Source: Bacillus gaemokensis (GTDB taxonomy: Bacteria; Bacillota; Bacilli; Bacillales; Bacillaceae_G). Taken from it: a stretch of 64,000 nt of DNA. Each line of letters starts with the position of its first letter. Position 1 is the stretch's first letter. The notes under the pieces were generated by a model that was not told the origin of the DNA, did not search any database, and saw only the letters and a program-made list of their open reading frames with translations. Positions 35,563 through 45,040 of the stretch are shown here, piece by piece. The DNA is taken from positions 4,360 through 68,359 of the forward strand of contig NZ_LTAQ01000069.1 of the NCBI RefSeq assembly GCF_001590835.1, in the 5' to 3' direction. Both the position numbers and the translations under genes were made by a program.

Positions 35563-36282
35563 CTGGAGTACAAATCTATTAAACCGAAAAAAATTTACGA
35601 AGAGGTATCTGAAGCCATTTTAACAATGATAAAAAATGGTACATTAAAACCTGGTGACAAACTTCTTCCTGTTCATCAATTAGCTGAGCAGTTTCAAGTT
35701 GGCCGATCTGCTGTTCGTGAAGCATTAAGTGCCTTGCGAGCAATGGGCTTGATTGAAATGAAACAAGGGGAAGGTACATATGTGAAGAACTTCGATTCTT
35801 CTGCATTGACAAAACCGTTAAATAATATGTTGTTGATGAAGAAGGAAGATATTTTAGATTTATTGGAAGTACGAAAAGTGCTTGAAGTGGGGGCAGTTCG
35901 AGCGGCTGCAATAAAGCGTACAGAAGATAATTTGCAAAATATGAAGCGTTGGTTAGATGAAATGGCAAAAAGCATTGGAGATGAAAAAGCTGGTGAAAAG
36001 GCAGATTTTCATTTTCATATGGGAATAGCAGAATCTTCACATAACAATATCTTGCTTGAACTCATGAATCATGTTTCAGAAATGATTGCTGAAACAATTG
36101 GTGAATCAAGACGCATTATTTTATATGGTGAACAAACAACAGCAGAACGACTTTTAGAAGAGCATCAAGTTATTTATGATGCGGTATTGGCGCAAGATGT
36201 GGAATTGGCACAGAAAGCAATGCTAAATCATTTAACAAATGTAGAGCATACTGTCACAGGTAGAAGAGATATAAATTCGTGA
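35563..36282 (+). CDS. lutR: LutR, FadR-type GntR regulator of lactate utilisation, CTG start
   Basis: 239 residues if started at CTG 35563 (EYKSIKPKKIYEEVSEAILT ...). The first ATG (35626) would cut into the winged helix. The only good ribosome site is gaggtga at 35551-35557, spaced for the CTG. HTH: MIKNGTLKPGDKLLPVHQLA, FQVGRSAVREALSALRAMGL, MKQGEGTYVKNF. C-terminal FCD domain with metal ligands (ADFHFHMGIAESSHN, EHQVIYDAVLAQDVELA). It represses lutABC, which follows, through a palindrome at 36400. Confidence 0.88.
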   Translation: MEYKSIKPKKIYEEVSEAILTMIKNGTLKPGDKLLPVHQLAEQFQVGRSAVREALSALRAMGLIEMKQGEGTYVKNFDSSALTKPLNNMLLMKKEDILDLLEVRKVLEVGAVRAAAIKRTEDNLQNMKRWLDEMAKSIGDEKAGEKADFHFHMGIAESSHNNILLELMNHVSEMIAETIGESRRIILYGEQTTAERLLEEHQVIYDAVLAQDVELAQKAMLNHLTNVEHTVTGRRDINS

Positions 36283-36399
36283 TTCAACCTTTAAAAATGT
36301 CATTTTTCTGATAAAATGAAGAAGGGTTAAGTAAGCGTTTTCTTTAGAGAGGAGAGAGTCAGGTAGATTTGGTTATGCCTAGCTTCTTCTTTCTTCTTA

Positions 36400-36412
36400 G
36401 TCATCTGATGAC
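36400..36412 (+). promoter_or_regulatory. LutR operator candidate
   Basis: The perfect 13-bp palindrome GTCATCTGATGAC lies 44-56 bp before the lutA start. It fits the TCATC-N-GATGA motif that I recall for B. subtilis LutR and the FadR-family preference for short palindromes. Confidence 0.65.
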
Positions 36413-36455
36413 CATATGATTGTTGGCGAAGTTGTAATGAGGGGGAATTATAATT

Positions 36456-37175
36456 ATGAAAGTTACTTTGTTTGTTACTTGCTTAGTCGATATGTTTGAA
36501 ACAAACGTCGGTAAGGCAACTGTTGAATTGTTGGAGCGTTTAGGTTGTGAAATTGAATTTCCAGAAGCTCAAGTGTGTTGCGGTCAGCCTGCTTATAATA
36601 GCGGCCATGTAGAAGCTGCAAAGGAAGCAATGAAGCATATGATTGAGACTTTTGAAAATGCAGAATACATCGTTACACCATCTGGTTCTTGTGCGACAAT
36701 GTTTCACGAGTATCCACACGTTTTTAAAGATGATCCCAAATGGGCAGAACGGGCACAAAAAGTCGCGGACAAGACATATGAGTTAACACAATTTATTGTA
36801 GATGTGTTAAAGGTCACAGATGTCGGTGCTCACTTAGAGGGAACAGCGACTATTCATAAATCTTGTCATATGACACGTTTACTAGGAGTAAAAGAAGCAC
36901 CAGGGATTTTACTATCAAATGTAAAAGGGTTAACTGTAAAGGAACTACCAAATGTGCAGAATTGTTGTGGTTTTGGGGGAACGTTCTCAGTTAAGATGAC
37001 ACCAATCTCTGAGCAAATGGTAGATGAGAAAGTGGATAGCGTGATGGAAACAGGTGCTGATTATTTAATTGGTGCTGACTGTGGGTGTTTGTTAAACATT
37101 GGCGGACGTATTGAACGTTTAGGTAAAGAAGTAAAAGTAATGCATATTGCTGAGGTATTGAATAGCCGCTCATGA
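36456..37175 (+). CDS. lutA: L-lactate oxidation protein LutA
   Basis: 239 residues. Two CCG (cysteine-rich, DUF224) domains: [14 protein letters not shown] ... [12 protein letters not shown] and [14 protein letters not shown] ... [12 protein letters not shown]. Same domain family as the C-terminal half of GlcF. Part of the LutABC complex that oxidises L-lactate to pyruvate. The ribosome site is gaggggg. 16 bp to lutB. Confidence 0.93.
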   Translation: MKVTLFVTCLVDMFETNVGKATVELLERLGCEIEFPEAQVCCGQPAYNSGHVEAAKEAMKHMIETFENAEYIVTPSGSCATMFHEYPHVFKDDPKWAERAQKVADKTYELTQFIVDVLKVTDVGAHLEGTATIHKSCHMTRLLGVKEAPGILLSNVKGLTVKELPNVQNCCGFGGTFSVKMTPISEQMVDEKVDSVMETGADYLIGADCGCLLNIGGRIERLGKEVKVMHIAEVLNSRS

Positions 37176-37191
37176 AGGGGGAACATAAGCT

Positions 37192-38613
37192 ATGTCTATG
37201 AAAATCAGTGAGAAAAAATTTAATGATCGCGTTGGCGATGGAATTCAAGATTCATTTATGCGGGGCGCAGTATCTTCTGCACAAACGCGTTTATATACAA
37301 ATCGATTAAAAGCAGCCGATGAATTAGGAAACTGGGAAGAATGGCGTGAACTTGGTGAACAAATTCGTCAGCATACGTTAGAAAATCTAGATTATTATTT
37401 AATGCAACTCAGTGAAAATGTATCCAAAAGAGGCGGGCATGTTTTCTTTGCAAAAACAAAAGAAGAAGCGGCGCAATATATTCAAGAGGTAGCAAAAAAG
37501 AAACAAGCGAAAAAAGTTGTGAAATCGAAATCGATGGTAACCGAAGAAATTAGCATGAACCATGCGCTTGAAGAAATTGGTTGTGAAGTATTAGAGAGTG
37601 ACCTAGGAGAATACATTTTACAAGTAGATAATGATCCGCCATCTCATATTATTGCGCCTGCACTTCACAAAAATAGAACGCAAATTCGTGATGTATTTAA
37701 AGAAAAGCTTGGATATGAAAATTCTGATGACCCATATGAAATGACAAAGTTTGTTCGTAAACAACTTCGTGAAAAATTTATGGATGCTGAAATTGGGGTA
37801 ACAGGATGTAATTTTGCTGTTGCAAATACAGGCTCTCTTTGTTTAGTAACAAATGAAGGAAATGCCGACCTTGTTATGTCTATTCCGAAAACGCAAATTG
37901 CAGTAATGGGTATGGAGCGTATGGTTCCAACTATGGAAGAACTAGATGTTCTTGTTGGCTTACTATGTCGCAGTGCGGTAGGTCAAAAATTAACAAGTTA
38001 TGTAACGGTAGCAGGACCGATTCAAGAAGACGAAGTAGATGGGCCTGAAGAATTTCACCTAGTAGTTGTGGATAATGGACGTTCTCAAATTTTAGGATCT
38101 GAATTCCGTCCAGTCTTGCAATGTATTCGGTGCGCGGCGTGTGTAAATGTTTGTCCTGTATATCGTCATGTCGGTGGTCATTCTTATGGATCAATCTATT
38201 CCGGACCAATTGGAGCTGTATTAACGCCACTTTTAGGTGGATATGATGATTATAAAGAACTTCCATATGCATCTAGCTTATGCGGGGCCTGTACGGAAGC
38301 TTGTCCGGTGAAGATTCCATTGCATGATCTGCTATTGAAGCATCGTCAGGTTATTGTTGAAAAAGAGGGACGTGCACCACTTGCAGAAAAACTAGCAATG
38401 AAGATGTTTAGTATGGGTGCTTCTTCAGCAGCTTTATATAAAATGGGATCTAAAGTGGCTCCAGCTGCAATGAGCCCATTTACATCTGGTAATCGTGTGA
38501 CGAAAGGTGTAGGACCGCTGAAAAATTGGACTGATATTCGTGAGTTCCCAGCCCCAAGTAAAGAAAGATTCCGTGATTGGTATAAAGATCATAAGAAAGG
38601 CGGGAATAACTGA
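37192..38613 (+). CDS. lutB: L-lactate oxidation iron-sulfur protein LutB
   Basis: 473 residues. N-terminal LUD-type domain ([40 protein letters not shown]). Then two 4Fe-4S sites [15 protein letters not shown] and [13 protein letters not shown]. Shuttles electrons in the LutABC complex. The stop overlaps lutC start by 1 nt (TGATG). Confidence 0.93.
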   Translation: MSMKISEKKFNDRVGDGIQDSFMRGAVSSAQTRLYTNRLKAADELGNWEEWRELGEQIRQHTLENLDYYLMQLSENVSKRGGHVFFAKTKEEAAQYIQEVAKKKQAKKVVKSKSMVTEEISMNHALEEIGCEVLESDLGEYILQVDNDPPSHIIAPALHKNRTQIRDVFKEKLGYENSDDPYEMTKFVRKQLREKFMDAEIGVTGCNFAVANTGSLCLVTNEGNADLVMSIPKTQIAVMGMERMVPTMEELDVLVGLLCRSAVGQKLTSYVTVAGPIQEDEVDGPEEFHLVVVDNGRSQILGSEFRPVLQCIRCAACVNVCPVYRHVGGHSYGSIYSGPIGAVLTPLLGGYDDYKELPYASSLCGACTEACPVKIPLHDLLLKHRQVIVEKEGRAPLAEKLAMKMFSMGASSAALYKMGSKVAPAAMSPFTSGNRVTKGVGPLKNWTDIREFPAPSKERFRDWYKDHKKGGNN

Positions 38614-39323
38614 TGACAGGAACAATTCAAAACCGTGATTCCTTTCTAGCAAATATCGCAAAAGAGCTTGGACGTGAGCAGAAAACAGAAGGGGTAAAGC
38701 GCCCCGTATGGAAAAATAATGTGAACGTAGAAACATTAAAAGATTACACAGAAGAAGAATTGCTAGAAGTGTTTAAAAAACAATGTACGAACATTCATAC
38801 GACTGTTATTGAAACGACAAAGGTGGATTTAAGTACAGCGATTCAAAAAGTAATCACTGAAAATGGTGGTGGACCTATTCTGTTATCAGCAGACGAACGT
38901 TTTCATACGTACGGTTTAACAGCTTTATTTAGAGAAGAGCTTCCAAGTGAAAATATTGAAGTGAACACTTGGAATCCAGAAAAAAGAGACGAGAATATTC
39001 GCTTGGCAGAAAAGTCAAATATCGGTATTGCGTTTAGTGATTATACGCTAGCCGAATCTGGTACGATTGTCGTACAAAGTCATAAAGGACAAGGGCGTTC
39101 TTTACACTTTTTACCTACTGTATATTTCGCAATTATCCCGCGTGAAACCATTGTCCCCCGTATCACACAAGCGGTTCAGGATATGAATTCACGTGTAGAG
39201 AATGGGGAAGCAGTTGCATCTTGTATTAACTTTATTACAGGCCCAAGTAACTCAGCAGATATTGAAATGAATCTTGTTGTCGGTGTACATGGACCATTAA
39301 AAGCATTTTATTTTATAGTGTAA
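38613..39323 (+). CDS. lutC: L-lactate oxidation protein LutC
   Basis: 236 residues, LUD (DUF162) domain: [60 protein letters not shown]. Third member of the lutABC operon. Terminator directly behind. Confidence 0.93.
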   Translation: MTGTIQNRDSFLANIAKELGREQKTEGVKRPVWKNNVNVETLKDYTEEELLEVFKKQCTNIHTTVIETTKVDLSTAIQKVITENGGGPILLSADERFHTYGLTALFREELPSENIEVNTWNPEKRDENIRLAEKSNIGIAFSDYTLAESGTIVVQSHKGQGRSLHFLPTVYFAIIPRETIVPRITQAVQDMNSRVENGEAVASCINFITGPSNSADIEMNLVVGVHGPLKAFYFIV

Positions 39324-39329
39324 AATGAG

Positions 39330-39363
39330 GAAAAGCAGGCCAGAAAATGGCCTGCTTTTTTAG
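39330..39363 (+). terminator. lutABC terminator
   Basis: Stem aaaagcaggcca / tggcctgctttt with loop gaaaa and T6. Confidence 0.9.
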
Positions 39364-39437
39364 TGAGATGCAGATAATACAGATTAGAAGGGACTCGCTT
39401 TTTTCTGCTATATTTTAGGGAGAAAGGAGAGGGGCGT

Positions 39438-40160
39438 ATGCTATTTTATTTATATGCATTTTTGATAGGAATGGTGTTTGGTTCTTTTTATATGGTTGTA
39501 GCTATGCGTATTCCGATAGGTGAATCTATTATTTTCCCGCGTTCTTATTGTCATCATTGTCGACATAAGCTAAAACCGAAGGAACTTATGCCTATCATTT
39601 CATTTCTCCTACAAAAGGGGTGTTGTCCGTATTGTAAAAGAAAAATACCTTGTACGTATATGTTATGTGAGTTAGTCACAGGTAGTGTATTTCTTATTTC
39701 GGCATGCATGATTGGAATGGACAAAGAGTTGCTTGTCGTATGGACGTTACTTTCACTCCTTATTATTATTACAATTACAGATCTTCTTTATATGATAATT
39801 CCAAATCGGATTTTACTATTTTTTACGTGTGTGTTTGTTATAGAGCGCATTTTTATTCCATTATTCCCTTGGTGGGATGGTTTAGTTGGGAGTGGGATTA
39901 TATTTGTTTTGTTATACCTCGTACAAATTATTTATCCGAATGGGCTTGGAGGAGGAGATGTGAAGTTGCTTGCGCTACTTGGATTTATAATAGGAACGAA
40001 AGCAATTTTTATTACACTTTGTTTCGCCTCGTGTTTGAGTCTATGTTTTTTTGGAATCGGTATTTCCCTAAAGCGTGTTACAGCGAGGCAAGCATTACCG
40101 TTTGGACCGTTTATCGCACTTGGAACAATAGGTTATTTAGTTATGGTATATTTAGAATAA
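39438..40160 (+). CDS. comC: prepilin peptidase (ComC/PilD family)
   Basis: 240 residues with about eight membrane helices. N-terminal zinc-binding CxxC pairs (CHHCRHKL and CPYCKRKI). First catalytic Asp in ITITDLLYMIIPN. Second in GLGGGDVKLLALLG (GxGD). Both active-site aspartates are present. Cleaves and methylates type IV prepilin-like ComG pseudopilins used in DNA uptake. Ribosome site agaaaggagagg. Followed 14 bp later by the small receiver-like gene. Confidence 0.9.
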   Translation: MLFYLYAFLIGMVFGSFYMVVAMRIPIGESIIFPRSYCHHCRHKLKPKELMPIISFLLQKGCCPYCKRKIPCTYMLCELVTGSVFLISACMIGMDKELLVVWTLLSLLIIITITDLLYMIIPNRILLFFTCVFVIERIFIPLFPWWDGLVGSGIIFVLLYLVQIIYPNGLGGGDVKLLALLGFIIGTKAIFITLCFASCLSLCFFGIGISLKRVTARQALPFGPFIALGTIGYLVMVYLE

Positions 40161-40174
40161 AGGAGGGATAGAGG

Positions 40175-40486
40175 ATGAATGTGTATATGGATGATCAAAG
40201 TGCTTGTCCATTTGGTTATGTTTTAGCGACAACAGTAGAAATAGCTTTGAATTATGTTCGTGATTATAATATAGATATTATATCGCTGGATTATAATATG
40301 GGATGGGGTAAGGAAAATGGTTTAAAGTTTTTAGAGATTTTTTGCACACAAGGCTTGTATGTAAGAGAGATTCATTTACATACTAACGATACAATCGGTA
40401 TGAATAATATGCTAAATAGAATAAAGCAGGGGAAAGAGCAAGGAGAAATTTCAGCTAATATTCTTGTGAAATGTATCGGTAGCTGA
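40175..40486 (+). CDS. cyclic-phosphate processing receiver-domain protein (cREC_REC)
   Basis: 103 residues. MNVYMDDQSACPFGYVLATT, VEIALNYVRDYNIDIISLDY and a degenerate acidic site (LDYNMG where family members usually have LDHDLG). The fold is receiver-like but with an altered acidic pocket, a family known as cREC_REC. It may process cyclic phosphates in RNA repair systems. It is transcribed with comC, an unusual pair. The Asp-to-Asn change may reduce metal binding. Confidence 0.65.
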   Translation: MNVYMDDQSACPFGYVLATTVEIALNYVRDYNIDIISLDYNMGWGKENGLKFLEIFCTQGLYVREIHLHTNDTIGMNNMLNRIKQGKEQGEISANILVKCIGS

Positions 40487-40519
40487 AAAAAATCCCAAGG
40501 TAGACCTTGGAATTTTTTG
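40487..40519. terminator. bidirectional terminator between convergent genes
   Basis: Stem ccaaggt / accttgg, with A run on the left and T6 on the right. Confidence 0.85.
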
Positions 40520-41371
40520 TTAGTGTTTCATGTGTGCTTGTAAAGGAATAATTTCCTCTTGTTGAACAGCTTCCAATTTATCTTCTGCCATTTTAGGATC
40601 AGGATTTTTTTTTGTTAAATAGTGATATACAATACCAACAAATACAGATCCGCCAATAATGTTACCAATTGTAACCGGAATTAAGTTATGGATAGCACCT
40701 GCAAAGGAAATTGTATCAGGATGTGGTGATACTAAAGATAATGCAAATAATGATAAGTTTGCGATGCTATGTTCATAACCAGATAAGAAGAAAGTGAAAA
40801 CAAGGAACATCATAACCATTATTTTTGCTGTATCTCCTTTTACTTGAGATGGAAGGAAGCATGCAAGACAAACGAGCCAGTTACATAAAATAGCTTTGAA
40901 AAATAGTTGCATAGTTGGTGTACCCATCTTTATTTCAACGACTTTACTTAATAAATGTTCATGGTCAATTGCTTCAAAAATCCCAGTTGCATAAAATAAT
41001 AGCGCGAAAAATATTGCCCCCACTAAGTTACCGAAATAACATGCACCCCAGTTACGAAGTGTATCACCGATTGTTGTTTCTTTTCTTAAAGTTGAAACTG
41101 TAAAATACATCGTATTTCCTGTGAATAATTCAGCGCCTCCATATATAATTAAAACAAGTGCAATTCCAAAAAACATAGAAGCTGCTAAATATGTTCCAGG
41201 TGAGTTTGCTATATGGAAAAAGTTACCCAATTTAAAACATAGTACAATAATAAAACCGATATAGATGCCAGCAAGTGCAGCACGAATGAAATATTGCATT
41301 GGATTTGCATCCAACATTTGTTTTTTCTTCTGCGCAAGTTGAACAACGTAAGTTAATCCTTGTTCTAGCAT
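40520..41371 (-). CDS. formate/nitrite transporter (FNT family)
   Basis: 283 residues, six membrane helices. FNT signatures: LAASMFFGIALVLIIYGGAE LFTGNTMYF and LVCLACFLPSQVKGDTAKIM; the central pore has the usual F-L and His-equivalent region. Moves formate or nitrite across the membrane. An Fnr-like and a cre-like site lie upstream, pointing to control by oxygen and carbon source. The start at 41371 follows AAAGGAG. Confidence 0.88.
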   Translation of the reverse strand: MLEQGLTYVVQLAQKKKQMLDANPMQYFIRAALAGIYIGFIIVLCFKLGNFFHIANSPGTYLAASMFFGIALVLIIYGGAELFTGNTMYFTVSTLRKETTIGDTLRNWGACYFGNLVGAIFFALLFYATGIFEAIDHEHLLSKVVEIKMGTPTMQLFFKAILCNWLVCLACFLPSQVKGDTAKIMVMMFLVFTFFLSGYEHSIANLSLFALSLVSPHPDTISFAGAIHNLIPVTIGNIIGGSVFVGIVYHYLTKKNPDPKMAEDKLEAVQQEEIIPLQAHMKH

Positions 41372-41454
41372 AAGTATACGCTCCTTTAGTACATTGTCTG
41401 TAATACTCCTTATATGAATAAGTTACACGTATTTCCTCTTGCTTTCAATAAGTT

Positions 41455-41470
41455 TGTGCAATATTTCACA
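41455..41470 (-). promoter_or_regulatory. Fnr/CRP-like box upstream of the formate/nitrite transporter
   Basis: TGTGCAATATTTCACA matches TGTGA-N6-TCACA with one mismatch in the left arm. It is 84-99 bp before the start codon. Confidence 0.6.
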
Positions 41471-41489
41471 AAAAGGACAAACCTTCTTT

Positions 41490-41504
41490 GTGAAAGCGTT
41501 AACA
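41490..41504 (-). promoter_or_regulatory. cre-like (CcpA) site
   Basis: gTGAAAGCGTTAACA fits the WTGNAARCGNWWWCA consensus in 14 of 15 positions. It lies 20 bp further upstream of the Fnr-like box. Confidence 0.55.
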
Positions 41505-41593
41505 TTTTATAGTATAATATTGTATGTTTCTGCAAATAGGGAGAAGTGAAACTGGTATAAGTGAGGGGATACTTACAAATATCGGGATAAATG

Positions 41594-41622
41594 AAAAAGC
41601 GCTGTGATTACAGCGCTTTTTC
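41594..41622 (-). terminator. terC terminator
   Basis: Stem aaaaagcgctgt / acagcgcttttt overlapping the last codons of terC, with T5 on the minus strand. Confidence 0.8.
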
Positions 41623-42405
41623 ATCTAGATTTTTTTGTACAGAATCTGTTTCCGTATCTTTAGATAAGAACCAACCACCAATAGCGATTCCAACTAGTAC
41701 AATCCAGAATCCAATCTTCCATGGAGCTGATTCTGGGAAACTATGTGGAATAACATTTAAAGCAGGATGCGCTAGCGTATAAATTGCTAGTTTTACACCA
41801 ACCCAACCAACAATTAAGAATGCAGCAGTTTCTAGACCAGGTTTGCGTTTTAATATTTGTACGAAAGCGGATGCTGCAAATCGCATGATGATTAAGCCTA
41901 TAATACCGCCTGCTAAAATAACAAGGAACTGCCCAGTGTCAAGTCCACCAATTGTACCTAAGTTTGTTTTTGGTAAAGTCATTGCTAATGCAACAGCAGC
42001 TAAAATAGAATCAACAGCAAATGCAATATCAGCAACTTCAACTTTAAATACAGTCCACCAAAAATTTTCTTGTTTTTTCTTTTCTTCTTTTTCTTCAGAA
42101 TCTTCATGTGTATTCTTTTTTACGTATGTCTTGAATAAATGGTTCGCAGCGATAAATATTAAGTAAATCGCACCAATAGCCTGAACTTGCCATACATCAA
42201 CCAGTTTTGCAATAAGGAAAAGAGATCCAAAACGGAAAACAAAGGCTCCTGCTAATCCATAAAATAATGCTTTTTTACGTTTTTCTTCTGGTAAATGTTT
42301 TACCATAATTGCAAGAACAAGCGCGTTATCGGCTGCTAAAATCCCCTCTAGTGCAATTAAAATAAGTAATACCCAACCATACTCCAATAATAATGATACA
42401 TCCAT
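41608..42405 (-). CDS. TerC-family membrane protein, probable Mn2+ exporter (YkoY/MeeY-like)
   Basis: 265 residues, about seven helices with the acidic membrane motifs of TerC: LIALEGILAADNALVLAIMV and VEVADIAFAVDSILAAVALA. A hydrophilic acidic/lysine loop (EDSEEKEEKKKQEN) lies in the middle. Bacterial TerC proteins such as YkoY/YceF export manganese or metallate exoenzymes. The upstream yybP-ykoY riboswitch supports a manganese role here. The start 42405 follows GAGAGGAGA; the upstream ATG at 42411 lies inside that site. Confidence 0.9.
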   Translation of the reverse strand: MDVSLLLEYGWVLLILIALEGILAADNALVLAIMVKHLPEEKRKKALFYGLAGAFVFRFGSLFLIAKLVDVWQVQAIGAIYLIFIAANHLFKTYVKKNTHEDSEEKEEKKKQENFWWTVFKVEVADIAFAVDSILAAVALAMTLPKTNLGTIGGLDTGQFLVILAGGIIGLIIMRFAASAFVQILKRKPGLETAAFLIVGWVGVKLAIYTLAHPALNVIPHSFPESAPWKIGFWIVLVGIAIGGWFLSKDTETDSVQKNLDEKAL

Positions 42406-42513
42406 GTACATTCTCCTCTCATTTATATAACTTCTAAACAAGTGAAGAAATTTCCACACTGTTTAGTTTCCCCATACTCCAGCCTATCAATGGTGGGATA
42501 ATCTGGAAAAGAA

Positions 42514-42664
42514 TACAAAAAAGACCTCTGCCGTTGATAGGCAAAGGTCTTGCTAGACATATGTAATGAAAATGCCAACAAAGCCGGAAGAACATAGTTC
42601 TACGTAATGACGACTTTGTTTCCAAGAATAAAGTCTTGGACGCTACTCCCCTTTGGAGATATGC
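42514..42664 (-). promoter_or_regulatory. yybP-ykoY manganese riboswitch with terminator
   Basis: On the minus strand the leader reads CCAAAGGGGAGTAGCGTCC, with the conserved AAAGGGGAGUAGC entry of this class. It continues through a CTTGG hairpin, CAAAGTCGTCATTACG, a second stem and GCTTTGTTGGCATTTTCAT. A terminator hairpin (AAGACCTTTGCC / GGCAGAGGTCTT, 42517-42551) with T6 ends it. In this class Mn2+ binding prevents the terminator and turns the gene on. It lies ~110 bp before terC. Confidence 0.88.
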
Positions 42665-42701
42665 TATTGTATTTTCATTATATGGGTAATCTAAAGGTTT
42701 G

Positions 42702-44021
42702 TCAACCTGTTAAAATGTCTTCGTTTGGATACTTTACCTTTTTTTGTTTTTTACGAGCGAAAGAAAAAGCCAATGTTAAGGGACCCATTTTTCCAAAAAA
42801 CATCATAAATATAATAGTTAACTTTCCAATCACTGTTAAGTTTGGAGTGAGTCCCATACTTAGGCCGACAGTCCCAAATGCAGAAAATACTTCAAAGGCA
42901 CTATTTAAAAGGGGGACTTGTTCGGTGATGCTTAAAATTAAAATGGCAAGAAAGATAAATAAGATTGAAATAACTGTAATTGCCAATGATTTCACAATAA
43001 GAGTATCTTTAATTGATTTTTTGAAAATAACCATATCATCTTGCTCTTGTAAAAATTTAAGTACGCCTAATAACATGATCAAAAAAGTTGTTAATTTAAT
43101 GCCTCCTCCTGTTGAAGCACTGCCGGCTCCAATAAACATGAGTAGCATCATTAATATAAGAGAGGGTTTTGTTAATTGAGCTATGTCCACTGTGTTAAAT
43201 CCTGCTGTACGTGTAGAAATGGCTTGGAAATAAGCGGCTACTCCCTCTTCGAAAGGTGTAAACCCTTTCATAGAAAAAGGATTATGAAATTCAAATATGA
43301 AGATTAAAATTGTAGCCACTATATTTATGATAAGAGTAGAAGATAGCATAATTTTAGAATGTAAGGTGAGACTTTTAAAGCTTCTTTTTCTCTTTATATC
43401 GATTATGACGGTGAAACCTATTCCGCCTAAAATAATAAGAGAAGAGATGACTACATTCACAAGAATACTGTGAGATTGAGACATTAAATTATCGTTCCAA
43501 ATAGAAAAACCGGCGTTGTTAAATGCAGAAATAGAATGAAAAAAACTGTAATAGATTCCTTTGGAAAAACCGTATTTTGGAATCCATTCAAATGCAAGTA
43601 GAAAGGCGGCGATGCATTCAATGGTAAAAGAAAATAAGAATAATGATTTTGCAAGGTGGATGATACCACCGATATTTGTTTGGTTTAAAGCTTGTTGTAG
43701 TAAAATTCGATTTTGGAGTCCAATTTTTCGACCCAGCATAATCGCAATGAATATAGCGAAGCTCATAATGCCAAGTCCTCCAACTTGTATGAGTGTTAAA
43801 ATGACAAGTTGACCAAATAGGGTGAACACTTTTCCCGTATCTACAACACCTAATCCTGTAACAGTAAATGCAGAAACTGTTGTAAATAAGGCATCTAACC
43901 AAGAAATTGAAGTTGTAGTAGCGATAGGGAGTTTTAATAGGAGTGTCCCGATAATGGATAGTGCAATAAAAGATAAAGTAAGTACACGTGGGGGACTCAT
44001 CCCAATATTAATCCGTTTCAT
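42702..44021 (-). CDS. Ktr/Trk-type potassium transporter subunit (KtrB-like)
   Basis: 439 residues with the four M1-P-M2 repeats of TrkH/KtrB. Selectivity filters: FTVTGLGVVDT, SAFNNAGFSIW, STRTAGFNTVD and SAFGTVGLSMG. The membrane part works with a cytosolic KtrA/C gating ring, which is not in this window. A second homologue is at 50158-51507. ATG 44021 is chosen for its spacing to AAAGGTG. Confidence 0.9.
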   Translation of the reverse strand: MKRINIGMSPPRVLTLSFIALSIIGTLLLKLPIATTTSISWLDALFTTVSAFTVTGLGVVDTGKVFTLFGQLVILTLIQVGGLGIMSFAIFIAIMLGRKIGLQNRILLQQALNQTNIGGIIHLAKSLFLFSFTIECIAAFLLAFEWIPKYGFSKGIYYSFFHSISAFNNAGFSIWNDNLMSQSHSILVNVVISSLIILGGIGFTVIIDIKRKRSFKSLTLHSKIMLSSTLIINIVATILIFIFEFHNPFSMKGFTPFEEGVAAYFQAISTRTAGFNTVDIAQLTKPSLILMMLLMFIGAGSASTGGGIKLTTFLIMLLGVLKFLQEQDDMVIFKKSIKDTLIVKSLAITVISILFIFLAILILSITEQVPLLNSAFEVFSAFGTVGLSMGLTPNLTVIGKLTIIFMMFFGKMGPLTLAFSFARKKQKKVKYPNEDILTG

Positions 44022-44089
44022 ATCATACACCTTTCCTTTTTATTTTCTATTTGTAGTATGTGAAAAAGGAATACGATGTATGTTGAAAA

Positions 44090-44117
44090 GAAAAAGAGGC
44101 AGAATATATCTGCCTCA
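44090..44117 (-). terminator. SASP gene terminator
   Basis: On the minus strand: stem GAGGCAGA / TCTGCCTC (44096-44103 / 44109-44116) followed by T5. Confidence 0.85.
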
Positions 44118-44134
44118 AATCCATTGTTATATGG

Positions 44135-44320
44135 TTATCCACGTAATTGTTGTTGTGCTAAGGAAACAAGGCGTTTTGTTACTTCGCCACCAACAGATCC
44201 ATTAGAGCGAGATGCTGTATTAGAGCCTAAGCTTACACCAAATTCTTGTGCAATTTCGTATTTAAATTGTTCTAGCGCTTGTTCAGCACCTGGAACGAGT
44301 AGTTTATTTGTTTTTGCCAT
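44135..44320 (-). CDS. alpha/beta-type small acid-soluble spore protein
   Basis: 61 residues. [11 protein letters not shown] contains the germination protease (GPR) cleavage region (..E|FGV), and [20 protein letters not shown] is the second DNA-binding helix. The family coats spore DNA and protects it from UV and peroxide. The start is [14 protein letters not shown] at 44320; the upstream ATG at 44332 lacks a ribosome site. Expected to be a SigG gene. Confidence 0.95.
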   Translation of the reverse strand: MAKTNKLLVPGAEQALEQFKYEIAQEFGVSLGSNTASRSNGSVGGEVTKRLVSLAQQQLRG

Positions 44321-44473
44321 TGGTAAACACATCCTTATTTAGAATCCAGTTTATCTTATTTTTGCGAGGGAGGAAGAAATAGCAACTCTCTCTATAAGCT
44401 GGTATCGTTATTGTATGTGTTATATGCCTGCTCATACACGGAAGTAATCGGAGGGATTAGAAGTTCTTGGATA

Positions 44474-44508
44474 TAAAAAAAGAGTAGCAAATTAGCTACT
44501 CTTTTTTC
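44474..44508 (-). terminator. phaJ terminator
   Basis: Stem AAAAAAGAGTAGC / GCTACTCTTTTTT overlapping the stop codon of phaJ on the minus strand. Confidence 0.85.
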
Positions 44509-44939
44509 AGTATAGTTGCTGTACCTTCAACGACTATGTCGTTTACTTGATTATATACATTCGTTTGCAATGTAATGATTTTTTTATCATCACGTTTTTT
44601 TATAACTTCTGCGACTACACGCAATGTGTCACCAATTTTTACAGGTGCACGAAATGAAACATTTTGTGATAAATAAATTGTATTTTTTCCAGGTAATTTT
44701 GTTCCAAGGATGGTAGAGATAAAACTTGAGACAAGCATACCGTGGGCAATACGTTCTTTAAATATCGTTGTTTTTGCAAAAGAATCTAAAATATGAATAG
44801 GATTTACATCTCCAGTTAATTTTGCAAAAGTAATAATATCTTCATCAGTAATTGTTTTCGTTAACGATGCTTGATCGCCAACTTGAATCTCATTGTAATG
44901 AAGCTCCTGAACAGACTGTGCTTCTTGAAATGGATTCAT
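44496..44939 (-). CDS. phaJ: (R)-specific enoyl-CoA hydratase PhaJ
   Basis: 147 residues, single MaoC-like hot-dog fold. The catalytic Asp/His motif is DVNPIHILDSFAKTTIFKER, and IAHGMLVSSFISTILGTKLP follows. Makes (R)-3-hydroxyacyl-CoA from beta-oxidation intermediates for PHA synthesis. The start 44939 has GAAGGAGG. It follows phaP on the minus strand. Confidence 0.9.
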   Translation of the reverse strand: MNPFQEAQSVQELHYNEIQVGDQASLTKTITDEDIITFAKLTGDVNPIHILDSFAKTTIFKERIAHGMLVSSFISTILGTKLPGKNTIYLSQNVSFRAPVKIGDTLRVVAEVIKKRDDKKIITLQTNVYNQVNDIVVEGTATILKKE

Positions 44940-45040
44940 GTTTTCCTCCTTCTTTTCCATACCGAAAAATGTAAGCCATCTTGATGTAATGGGAGGAAGA
45001 AAGAGCATGGTTTGCCTAGCAGTAAGCTGCCACATTTTCC

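Noticed and set aside
36330-36400. Possible fifth copy of the ~165-bp repeat (atgcctag)
   Set aside because: Only 8 bp shared; block order not found.
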